Shown in pieces: positions 14,389 through 23,454 of a stretch of DNA of 64,000 bases. The stretch is from NCBI GenBank assembly GCA_020744425.1, contig JAGMUV010000006.1, positions 3,038,001 through 3,102,000 of the forward strand, in the 5' to 3' direction. The DNA is from Dactylonectria macrodidyma. Its lineage: Eukaryota; Ascomycota; Sordariomycetes; Hypocreales; Nectriaceae. Position numbers and translations under genes: made by a program. Within the stretch, counting starts at the first letter, position 1. Each line of letters starts with the position of its first letter. Under the pieces are notes generated by a model that was not told where the DNA came from, ran no database searches, and was given only the letters and a program-made list of their open reading frames with translations.

Positions 14389-14835
14389 ATGTCCACCATG
14401 GAAAAGGACCGCATCTCGTCGCAAGACGTCGACTCGGACGACAACGTGTCCTCGGAAGAGCCCCCCAAGCCGCAGCGCCGCACCAAGAAGAAGTCCAAGT
14501 CCGGCACGAGCAAACGCTCCAAGAAGTCATCTTCCGGCCCTCTCGATCAGCTCCCCGTGGGCGGCGACTCTGTCGGCAACACGCTGGGAGGCGTCACCAA
14601 TACCCTCGGCGGCGTCACTGGCCAAGCCCTCGACCAGCAGGGCGGCGGCGGCGGCAAGAGCGACACGCTGCGGCTGCGGCTGGATCTGAACCTGGATATT
14701 GAGATCCAGCTCAAGGCGCGCATCCACGGCGATTTGGAGCTGGCGTTGCTGTACGTATTCCCTTCTCTTATACTGATTTCCCCCCGTTCTGGCCGTTGTA
14801 TCTTACGTGGCATACCCATCTCCAGCACAGGATAA
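14389..14835 (+). CDS. Small basic protein sharing the C-terminal signature of the 11729 gene
   Basis: Exons 14389-14750 and 14826-14835 (donor GTACGT, acceptor CTCCAG) give about 123 residues. The N-terminal half is Ser/Lys-rich and probably disordered (RRTKKKSKSGTSKRSKKSSS). The middle has two copies of a GGVTNTLGGVTGQ-like segment, and a GGGGG linker precedes TLRLRLDLNLDIEIQLKARI, then HGDLELALLTG. The linker and ending match the polyQ protein 2 kb away position for position, and in both genes the last intron falls directly after the LALL codons. The regular alternation of hydrophobic and polar residues suggests a beta strand or membrane-surface segment. Function unknown. The final exon is only a few codons, so its acceptor is uncertain. 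Confidence 0.78.
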   Translation: MSTMEKDRISSQDVDSDDNVSSEEPPKPQRRTKKKSKSGTSKRSKKSSSGPLDQLPVGGDSVGNTLGGVTNTLGGVTGQALDQQGGGGGKSDTLRLRLDLNLDIEIQLKARIHGDLELALLYVFPSLILISPRSGRCILRGIPISSTG

Positions 14836-16032
14836 AGAAAGAATTAAGAAGAATCTGGCGACTAATTGCTTGTGTTATTTATGCAGGAACTAAGTTCAAT
14901 ATTTCCCCTTTTGTGCAAATTCACGCGAAGAAGGGTTTTGGAAACTGGGGAAATGGGCTTGGGACACACGGCGTTATTTTATTTTTAATCCACATACTCT
15001 GGACTGGGAATCACAAAGATACAACTTTTTCTTTCTTTTTTTTTTTTGCAAATCAAATCCCATTATTCTGTACATGGACATTGCGCCGAGTTCTGCGGGG
15101 AGAATCAAAAAAGTCTTTGACGCAATTGTGACAACGACTAGGCGTCCATGACAAGGATCAAGGACACTGTCGTTGGTTGATTTGCCCGCCCCTGCCCACC
15201 CTCTCCATGCAAGTGATGCCTCTTTGGGCAATCGTCTCGCCCCTCAGGCTATAGGAGCCCCGTACTAATCCCAGGAACGACCCTGTACTTCCTCAACGGC
15301 CCGTGCTGGCGGCCTGTCATGTCCACTCGAGGTTTAGTTGTGTGGGTTTTTGATCCCGCTTGTCAATGTCTTATCCCTCTTGTAGATTAGTGTCGTGTTA
15401 GACTGTCGGGATCGTGAAGGGGGCGAGCAGACGTGTAACGAGAAAAGGGAGGTCTTTTTGTGTGTGGCTGAAGCTACAACAGCGGCTGTCGTGGAGTAAA
15501 TGCTCCGCTCGTGGTTAGTAGTAGTACAAAGATGGAGAAGTCCGGCATAGGAAAGCCGTTTCACACCCGTTCAAATCTCGCGTGGGCTTTGATGCTGTCT
15601 CAGCCGTACAGGGATAGGTCAGTTGACCATTTAGCCGTCCATCAGTCATACACGAGCCATCCACAAGCCATCCACCAGCCAGCCACACAAGCCACACAAG
15701 CCATCCACTATGAGGCGAGGCCATCCACACTATGCGACATGTACCCAATCAGCCATCCCTCATATCCATCCACCCAATCCAACTCACCCACTGAATCCAT
15801 TCTCATCTCATACATCCACATCCCCCCAGTCACTCTCTTCATGTCTGACTTGCTGAGAGGAAAACATGTCTCTGCCCGTTGTCGTCATACCCCCGCAAAT
15901 CCTGAAAATCCACCCTCACACCTTCTGTATTGGTAGTTGATCCCATCGCCGAACAACAAATCCCGTCGTTCGATACGCTCCCCCTACACCATCGTCAGAT
16001 TTCACATCATCTGCCCTTCAAAGCCTTTCGTC
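14836..16032. other. Intergenic, 1.2 kb
   Basis: Holds a T-run near 15032-15045 and a patch of short direct repeats of AGCCATCCAC / AGCCACACA (about 15655-15725). No gene recognised. It is the promoter region of the 16033 gene. Confidence 0.5.
15655..15725 (+). repeat. Short degenerate direct repeats (AGCCATCCAC-like)
   Basis: Five or six copies of a 9-11 nt unit in tandem, about 320 nt upstream of the small DUF3659-type gene; simple-sequence origin likely. Confidence 0.6.
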
Positions 16033-16821
16033 ATGTCGCCTTCAAGACCAGCGTCGTCCAGCGGCGCCCCGACACATACCACATACGCCGTCGACATTCC
16101 CGTGCGAAACAACAACAATAATAACAACAACAATGCTCAACAACGCTCCCCGTCGCAATCCTCCTCCTCGCCCGCGAAATCCCCCGCCTCGGCATCGTCA
16201 TCACCATCACAACCCCCGTCGCCACAGCCCGAAATCCGTATCCCCCGGATAACACCGCTTCCCGCGGCATCGGGATCGGGCCGGTCGCCCGCCGAGCTCG
16301 CCGACGGCCTCGAGGGCAAGTACGTCGACGAGTTCGGCAACATCCTAGACTGGGACGGCACGGTGCTCGGCCGCGTCGACGGCGACCTGCCGTCCATGGT
16401 CGGCCGGCCCGTGTCGGCGACGGGCGAGATCGTCGACCTCGACGGCCTCGTCGCCGGACATGTTTGCGAAAACTACAGCAAGCCTGAGCTAAGGCCGCTA
16501 GGGGGCGGGTTACAAGTTGACGACGAGGGAAACATCTACGATGATCAAGGCAACGTGGTCGGAAAGCTCAACATTCCCATGGGCGGCCATGATGCGAGTA
16601 ACAACGGCGACACGGACAAAGAAAAAGAAAAAGAAAAGGAAAGGATCAAGCAGAAGAAAGAGGCAAACAAGAGCGCCCAAGAAGACGAAGGCGCTCCAAG
16701 GCCTCCAGAGGCACCCAGGCCTGATGAAGTGTACCTCAACGTGAGGTCGACATTCGATGGCATCCAGCTCATCATCAAGATACCCACCGTCTTCAACCGA
16801 GACCACATCAATAATCGCTAG
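16033..16821 (+). CDS. Small DUF3659/LEA-type repeat protein
   Basis: Single exon from ATG 16033, 262 residues. The N-terminal third is Ser/Pro/Asn-rich and disordered, with a run of nine Asn. It then has modules of DUF3659 type: GKYVDEFGNILDWDGTVLGR, then MVGRPVSATGEIVDLDGLVA, and LQVDDEGNIYDDQGNVVGKL. Each has the G-x-x-V-D/N-x-x-G-N-I-x-D-x-x-G-x-x-x-G-x pattern. A highly charged Lys/Glu stretch follows, then a hydrophobic end (FDGIQLIIKIPTVFN). In fungi this repeat occurs in proteins annotated as LEA-domain proteins. A role in stress protection is often assumed and not shown. It sits just upstream of the giant member of the same family on the same strand. An in-frame ATG at 15937 exists but lacks context. 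Confidence 0.8.
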   Translation: MSPSRPASSSGAPTHTTYAVDIPVRNNNNNNNNNAQQRSPSQSSSSPAKSPASASSSPSQPPSPQPEIRIPRITPLPAASGSGRSPAELADGLEGKYVDEFGNILDWDGTVLGRVDGDLPSMVGRPVSATGEIVDLDGLVAGHVCENYSKPELRPLGGGLQVDDEGNIYDDQGNVVGKLNIPMGGHDASNNGDTDKEKEKEKERIKQKKEANKSAQEDEGAPRPPEAPRPDEVYLNVRSTFDGIQLIIKIPTVFNRDHINNR

Positions 16822-17759
16822 TTAATTTTTTTCTCTTCACCCTGAGTTTGAAGTGTTCCAAGTGTTTTTGTGACGTGCGAATTGCCACAATAAATATTCC
16901 ATGGCGAGAAGTGGGATACAACCCATAGGAAAACAGCCGTTAGTTAGATCATAGGCAAGAGATGATCCTCTTGGCCCGTTGATAAAAGAAACCGTTACAT
17001 ATGTAGATCCCCCAGGCCTAATAGCACTCCCATCATAAGACCCAGCGGGCCTAGGGTAAGCCCGTACCGAGAAAAAAAATAAGAGATCGCAAATCGACTA
17101 TGATTCTCGCCCGCTTTTGCAAATCTCGATCGACCACACCCTCGCGTGCAAAGATCGGCCGTCTCCACCGCCCAGAAGCCGGTTTTTCATGCGTATCCAG
17201 CCCTGGACCGTTGGCCACTTACACGCCAACACCAACCACATGAAACGCATTCTCAGAGGTGGCCTTTTTGCACCCGCGCCCAGATTACATGGGGCAGGTA
17301 GGTAGTTAGGCAGTAGGCAAGCAGTCGGGCCCAGATCCTGGGGGCAAAGGGTCTGGGCTGTTCTGGGTTCATGGGGGTATCATCCCTGGGCTCATGTCCC
17401 TTTGTCGCAAGAGTCTTTACGTCATCCGATGCCATCACCACACCCTTCATACTGCCTCTTTCTTCGTCATGACGCGTGGTAGTACTGTTCACGCAAGCTG
17501 AGCTCCAGCTGGCAGGATCAAAATTGCCTTCCATGGCGTTGCTTCTGACGTCTAGGCCCGTCTCCGACCTGCCAGGCTCGTCCCAGTTGTGGACGTCATG
17601 GAAACTTGTTTTCGCAGGCGAGGTCTCAGTATAAAGCAATGGTTTTGCGTGTACTTCGGCCACGACTCAGACATCCTCCTTGATACCCACCCAACCACAA
17701 CCAACGATAGCAGAGCCACCCGCACAGCTATCGATTCGCAACATCAACATCAACCAATC
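16822..17759. other. Intergenic, 0.9 kb
   Basis: Promoter region of the giant DUF3659-type gene. No coding sequence recognised. Confidence 0.5.
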
Positions 17760-20700
17760 ATGCAGAACCCTCTGTCGATCCCCGGGGGTTGGAACAAAGA
17801 CACCCCCAGGGACACTCCCCAAGAGGAGAAAAGCGATCCTGGTGCGTCCGATTCCTCATCCATTCCCCCTCCGTACCTGGCACTCATCATCCCCATTGCA
17901 GTAGACACCCAATCAGTGCCCCGAAGCGGCGTCGGCGTCGTGAGCGAGACCGGAGAGGTCGTCGACGAGGCCGGCCAGAGCATCGGCAAGATTCCAGAAT
18001 CCAGTGACACCAAAGAACTCACAGGCAACACCGTCACGGCCGCGGGGGACATCCTCAGCTCTACTGGAGATGTCCTTGGCAAGGCTGTGCCCTTGGAAGA
18101 GGAGCACAGCGAATACACCCACGAGTCGGGCGAGAAGCCCAAGAAAAAGAGCGGCTTCGGCCTGTCCGGGCTCAAGTCCGTCTACAGCACAGTCGATGGG
18201 TCCGTGAAGCCCGTCACCAGCCGCCTAGGCCTAGGCGCCAGGTCAGGCGACACCAGCACACCCGAAGACAAGTCTGCGTCGCAAGGCGAAGAGACGGAGA
18301 AGCAGTTCCGTGAAGCCCAGGGCAAGGGCTCCACGTCTGAGATCAACCTCAAGGACGAAGACCCCGAACCCTCCACAGATAAAGAGTCCCCAGTCGAGTC
18401 CAAGGACAAGCTCGCCGAGGTCCCTCCTGAACCTGTTGATTCCGACAAGGCCGCGGAAGTCGAGGCAGAACAAAGTGACAGCATCAAGCCCGACGACATC
18501 AAGCCTGACGACAGCGTATCCAGGTTTGAGCCTACTTCCGAAGACCAGAAAGACGCACCCGTCGACGACGTGAAGGACACATCCAAAGACAATGTTCCAG
18601 ACGTTACCCCATCAGATGCACCCAAGTCTGATGCACTCAAGGACGAAGTCCCGCAAACGGATCTCCCCGAGGGTTCAGAGTTGGAGAAGAAGCAATCCGA
18701 GGTGCAAGACACTGATGTGCCAAAGTCCGAGATCCCAGAATCCAAGGTCCCAGAGTCCGAGGTTCCCAAATCCGAAGTTCCCGAGGGTGTGGACCTTGAG
18801 AAAGAAACGTCGCAAGCCCCAGAGACTGAGGTGTCAAAGCCCGATATCCCAGAATCTGAGGTGTCAAAGCCCGACGTACCAGAATCTGAAGTGTCAAAGC
18901 CCGACGTACCAGAGTCCGAAGTGTCAAAGCCCGACGTCCCAGAGACTGACGCCGCAAAGGACGCCGTTCCAGAAGACGAGGTACCTAAGTCCGATGTCGC
19001 TGAGTCTCAGATTCCTCGATCCGAGGCCCCCAAGTCTGAGGCTCCTGGACTAGACGAGGCCAAGTCTGCCGTTTCTGGCGCGGACGTTCCCAAGTCCGAG
19101 GCGCCAGAGGGTGAGATCCCTGAGGGCGATGTCTCTAAGGATGATTTGCCTGAGGGTGATGTCCCCAAGGACGATCTCGCTGAGGGTACAGTTCCTGAGG
19201 ACAAGGCCCCTGAGGGTGATGTCCCCAAGGAGGAGCTCGCTGAGGGCGAGGTCCCCAAGGACGTGCCCGAGGGCGATGTTCCCAAGGATGAGCTCGCTGA
19301 AGGCGAGGTCCCCAAGGAAGACGTCCCTGAAGGCGAGCTCGCCGAGGGCAAGGTTCCTGAGGGCGAGGAAGCCGAAGACGAGGACAAGCTCGACTACTCC
19401 GCCCTCAATGGCTGCACCGTCAACAAGGGCGGCAACCTCATCAACGATAAGGGTGAGCTGATCGGCCGCGTCGTCGAAGGCGAGGTCAAGAAGCTGGTCG
19501 GCAAGAAGGCCGACGAAAACGGCGACATCTGGAACGATGCTGGCAAGAAGATCGGCAAGGGCGAGCCGCTGCCCGACTCGGAGCGCGAGGACCTCAAGGA
19601 CTTTGCGCCGTTTGAGAACTTCCCCGACGCCATCGTCGAGGCCGACGGCCGTGTCACCTTCGAGGGCAAGCAGGTCGGCCAGGTCGTCGAGGGCGATCCC
19701 AAGCGCCTCAAGGGCAGCAAGGTCGACGAGGACGGCGACATCCTGGACCGTCGCGGCAATGTCATTGGCAAGGCTGAGGCCTGGGACGAGCCCGAAACAG
19801 AGGCCGTGCCCGAGGTTGACAACTCTATCCTCTCGGGTAAGCGAGTCAACAAGGCCGGCAACGTCGTCGGAGACAAGGGCGAGGTGTACGGCCGTGTCAT
19901 CGAGGGCCACATCGGCTCGCTGGTCGGTCGCATGTGCGACAAGGACGGCAACGTCAGGAGCGAGTCTGGTGAGATTCTCGGCCGGGCTGAGCTCGTCCCT
20001 GAAGACCAGCGCGAGACGAAGACCGAAGACGGCCCCTTTGCTGATCTAGTCGGCTGCACTGTGACCAAGGAGGGCAAGATTGCTACCTCCGCTGGCGAGA
20101 TCGTCGGCACCTTGATTGAGGGTGACGCAAAGAAGCTATACGGCCGCCCCGTCGATGAGGACGGCGAGATTCTCGATCGCAATGGCAATGTCATTGGCAA
20201 GGCTGAGCGCTGGGAAGAGCCCGAGGCCGAGCCTGAACCTGAGGTCGACATGTCCATCCTTGCTGGCAAGCGAGTCAACAAGGCAGGTAACGTTGTCGGA
20301 TCAAACGGAGAGCTCTTTGGCCGCGTCATTGAGGGACATATCGGGTCGCTCGTCGGACGGATGTGCGACAAGGACGGCAACGTCCGAGGCGAATCCGGCG
20401 AAATTGTCGGTCGGGCTGAGCTCGTTCCCGAAGACCAGCGCCAAGGAACAAAGGACGGCCCATTTGCTGATCTCGGTGGTTGCACTGTCACTCACGGCGG
20501 CAAGGTTGTGACCTCCAGCGGAGAGGTCGTTGGTCGTCTCATTTCTGGCGACGAAAAGGCTCTCTACGGCCGCCCTGTTGACGAGGATGGAGACATCCTC
20601 GACCGCAACGGCAACGAGATCGGCAAAGCCGAGCGCTGGGAGGAGCCTGAAGCCGAGCCAGAAGCCGCAATTGACTACTCCAGCTTGGCTGGTAAGCGAG

Positions 20701-22081
20701 TCAACAAGGCCGGCAACGTAGTCGGCTCAAACGGAGAGATCTACGGTCGCGTTGTTGAGGGTCACATTGGATCCCTCATTGGCCGTATGTGCGACAAGGA
20801 CGGTAATGTGAGAAGCGAGTCCGGCGATATCATCGGCCGGGCAGAGCTTGTAGGAGAGGGCGGCCGCGAGGGTACCCGCGATGGCGCCTTTGCTGAGCTC
20901 GCTGGCTGCACCGTCAACAAGGACGGCAAGGTCATCACTGCCTCGGGTGACGTGGTCGGACGCTTGACATCTGGTGACCCCAAGGCCCTGTACGGTCGCG
21001 CTGTCGACGAGGACGGAGACATCCTCGACCGCAACGGCAACGTCATCGGCAAGGCTGAGCGCTGGCAAGAGGAGGAGGTCCAGAAGAAGAAGGACCCCTT
21101 GGCTGGACGACGTGTCAACCGTGAAGGTAACGTCGTCGACGAGGATGGTAACATCATCGGAAAGCTCACCAGCGGCGACCTCTTCATCTGCTCCGGCAAG
21201 GAGGTCGACGAGGATGGCGATGTCATCAATCAAAAGGGCGAGAGCATCGGCCATGTCAGCCGGCTTGAGGACATTCCCCCAGAGCCCGAGGCTGAGCCTG
21301 AGCCCGAACCTGAAGAGACTCCCGAGGAGAAAGCGAAGCGCGAGGAGGCTGAGAGGGACTCCAAGCTCGCGGGCAGCATTGCTGCATGCGTCGAGCAGGC
21401 CCTAGACAAGATGCGCCCCATCTGCAAGCTCATCACCGACAAGGTCGACACTGCGGAGCGCACTCCCAAGGATGAGCTAGACGAGGAGGAGCTCGTGCGA
21501 GTGGTCAAGCCCTTGCTCGAGGAGGGTGGCCGCATCCTCACAGAGACCAACGGAAGCATCCGCGGGCTCGATCCCGACGGCCGCATCCAACAGAATGCCA
21601 AGCACAAGGCTGCCACGCGAGATGCCACACCGGAGGAGTATCATCTCGCCGAGGTGTTGAAGGAGGTGAGTACCATGTGTCAACTATTAAAGATGAGTCG
21701 AGACTAACAACCACAGCTCACTGGCACCATTACTGAGTGCATTGACAATGGCAAGCGAAAGATCGAGGGCATGCCCCACGCCGAAAAGGAGCTCAGCCCT
21801 CTCTGGGGCCTCCTCGCCGAGCCTCTGTTCCAGATCCTGGCTGCCGTTGGTCTCTTGCTCAACGGTGTGCTCGGTCTCGTTGGACGATTGGTAAGTCTTT
21901 TCAATGAACCTCCATCCGCGAATCACGCTAACATCACGGACAGCTGAGCCTTGTCGGACTGGGCGGTATCGTCGACAGCATCCTGGGTGGCCTTGGTGTC
22001 AACAAGATTCTTGACACGCTCGGTCTTGGAAGCGTTGTTGGCGCGTTGACTGGCAAGAAGAAGGACAAGAAGAAGAAATGA
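17760..22081 (+). CDS. Giant DUF3659/LEA-type repeat protein
   Basis: Exons 17760-21665, 21717-21890 and 21944-22081 give about 1,405 residues. Introns are 51 and 53 nt with GTGAGT and GTAAGT donors; both are phase 0. Layout: N-terminal DUF3659-like segments (about residues 55-105); a long acidic Val-Pro-Lys-Ser/Asp-Glu repeat region (nt 18550-19380); about nine DUF3659 modules (nt 19400-21265); then a predicted helical C-terminal domain (SIAACVEQALDKMRPICKLI) and a Gly/Leu-rich hydrophobic end with a KKKDKKKK tail. The C-terminal domain resembles one often found with these repeats in fungi. A 60-nt segment at 17842-17901 has a GTGCGT start and TTGCAG end and stays in frame, so it could be an optional intron. 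A role in desiccation or stress protection is inferred from the family name only. Confidence 0.85.
18828..18950 (+). repeat. Four 30-bp tandem units encoding EVSKPDVPES
   Basis: Units start at 18828, 18858, 18888 and 18918, and differ at only a few bases. They lie within the acidic region of the giant DUF3659-type gene. Confidence 0.9.
19108..19371 (+). repeat. Acidic tandem repeat (EGDVPKD / LAEGEVPKD type)
   Basis: Roughly 8-residue units rich in Glu, Gly, Val, Pro and Lys repeated about 11 times in frame, immediately before the DUF3659 array. Confidence 0.85.
19400..21265 (+). repeat. Array of about nine DUF3659 modules of two alternating types
   Basis: Modules of 55-60 residues. Type A reads GKRVNKAGNVVG...RMCDKDGNVR...GRAELV. 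Type B reads GCTVTKEGK...GRPVDEDGEILDRNGNVIGKAERW. From about 19810 to 21075 they run A-B-A-B-A-B, with one divergent module pair before and one divergent module after. The A-B pair is therefore the unit of duplication, about 420 bp. Confidence 0.88.
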
Positions 22082-22404
22082 TCTGGATTTTTCAGCGAGT
22101 GTATTAGGTATCGGTATTGTTTGTAACAGTATGGGTTTTCTTAGGCTGTAATTAATGAAAATTGAATTGGGTTCCCGTAATGAGGACTAGTCTCGTGGAG
22201 CATCGTGGAGCATTGTGTTGGTGTTCAGTGATCACAATCAGTAAATCCACGTAGGCAGTGTATGCACCTACCGGGTCTTAGTCATCCACTTCCCACTACA
22301 AATTCCAATTTTTTCTCCCGTCTATCAACATCTTCAGCCTCAACCATCATTGCACAATGATCTAGCAGAACGAGCCAGCCAGCACACGGCGCAGGCCCAT
22401 CGCC
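22082..22404. other. Intergenic, 0.3 kb
   Basis: Terminator/promoter interval. It contains an adjacent 11-bp direct duplication (TCGTGGAGCAT, near 22192-22213); no gene. Confidence 0.5.
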
Positions 22405-23151
22405 ATGCGTCTCCTGCTCGTGCGCCACGGCGAAACAGTCGACAACGTCGCCGGCCTCTTCGCCGGGTCGCGCGACTCGCCGCTGACGACCCACGGCGTC
22501 CTTCAGGCCCGCCGTCTGGCAGAGCACCTAGCCGCCCGAGACCTCGCTCTCACGCACCTCTTCTCGTCGGACCTGCAGCGCGCCGTGAAGACGGCCGAGG
22601 CGGTGTGCGGTGCCCAGAAGCAAGCGGACCTGGCTGTGGTGCGGTTGGGAGAGCTGAGGGAAAAGGACTTTGGGACTGGAGAGGGGACTAAGGTGGGCGC
22701 GGGAGGGCATGAGGGTGCCGAGACCAACGAGGCAATGAGGCTGCGGGTCGATCGCTTCTTGGACGATCATCTCGTCCCAGTGTTCCTGGCCGGCAAGTCC
22801 ACCGTCTGCGTCGTCGCCCACGGCATCATCCTCGGCGTGCTCTTCAAGGCCATATCCGTAAGGATCCCATACACCCTCGCGCCCAGCGCCGCATCAGAGT
22901 TTTCCGACGTGGTGGCTCTGTCGCGCCGCCTCTGGTGGAGCAACACGGGCTACCTGGAAGCCGTCCTCTCTCCAGCTCCTGGTCGCCTGCCTCTGAAGCT
23001 CTCCGTCGAGACCGTCAACGGTGTCGACCACCTCAAGGGCCTCAAGCGGACCCGTGGCGGCATTGGCAGTGCCATGTTTGACGCGAGGCAGAAGACGATG
23101 GATTCGTTCTTCAAGCCCACGTCGCGGAAGCGCAAGCACGACGACAAATAA
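22405..23151 (+). CDS. Histidine phosphatase (phosphoglycerate mutase-like) with C-terminal PIP-box-like motif
   Basis: Single exon, 248 residues. The N-terminus is the phosphohistidine signature MRLLLVRHGETVDN. The family core is present: SPLTTHGVLQARRLAEHL, LFSSDLQRAVKTAEAV, and the second histidine in VCVVAHGIILGVLF. These enzymes use the first His as a phospho-acceptor and act on varied small phosphates; the substrate here is unknown. After the domain comes a short linker, then QKTMDSFF, which fits the PCNA-interacting PIP-box pattern Q-x-x-[ILM]-x-x-F-F. A basic stretch KPTSRKRKHDDK follows and could act as a nuclear signal. The gene is convergent with EME1, a DNA-repair gene, with a 303-nt gap. 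A nuclear role linked to replication is an inference. Confidence 0.9.
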   Translation: MRLLLVRHGETVDNVAGLFAGSRDSPLTTHGVLQARRLAEHLAARDLALTHLFSSDLQRAVKTAEAVCGAQKQADLAVVRLGELREKDFGTGEGTKVGAGGHEGAETNEAMRLRVDRFLDDHLVPVFLAGKSTVCVVAHGIILGVLFKAISVRIPYTLAPSAASEFSDVVALSRRLWWSNTGYLEAVLSPAPGRLPLKLSVETVNGVDHLKGLKRTRGGIGSAMFDARQKTMDSFFKPTSRKRKHDDK

Positions 23152-23454
23152 CGCTTGCGCTCTCCAATAATGGTACGTTACTATCTCTTCTCTCTTCTCT
23201 CACACCAACCCCCCAAGCTACATGATGAAAAAGCAATTTTCACAGACCTGATCTGAAATTACTATGTGGAAAAACTTTTGTCCAACCGCTGTCTGACAGC
23301 TTGATTCATTGTCAATTCTTTTCTTGATTGCCTTGTCGAGAGACTAGCTAACGATGAATCTTTCAGGCCTTTCTTTACCCATACAGCTGAATGCCCAGCT
23401 TTGATTCTATGATACCCATGGCAAAATAGATTCTTTAATACAAATCATTTTCTT
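23152..23454. other. Convergent intergenic, 0.3 kb
   Basis: Shared 3' flank of the phosphatase and EME1; no gene. Confidence 0.5.
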
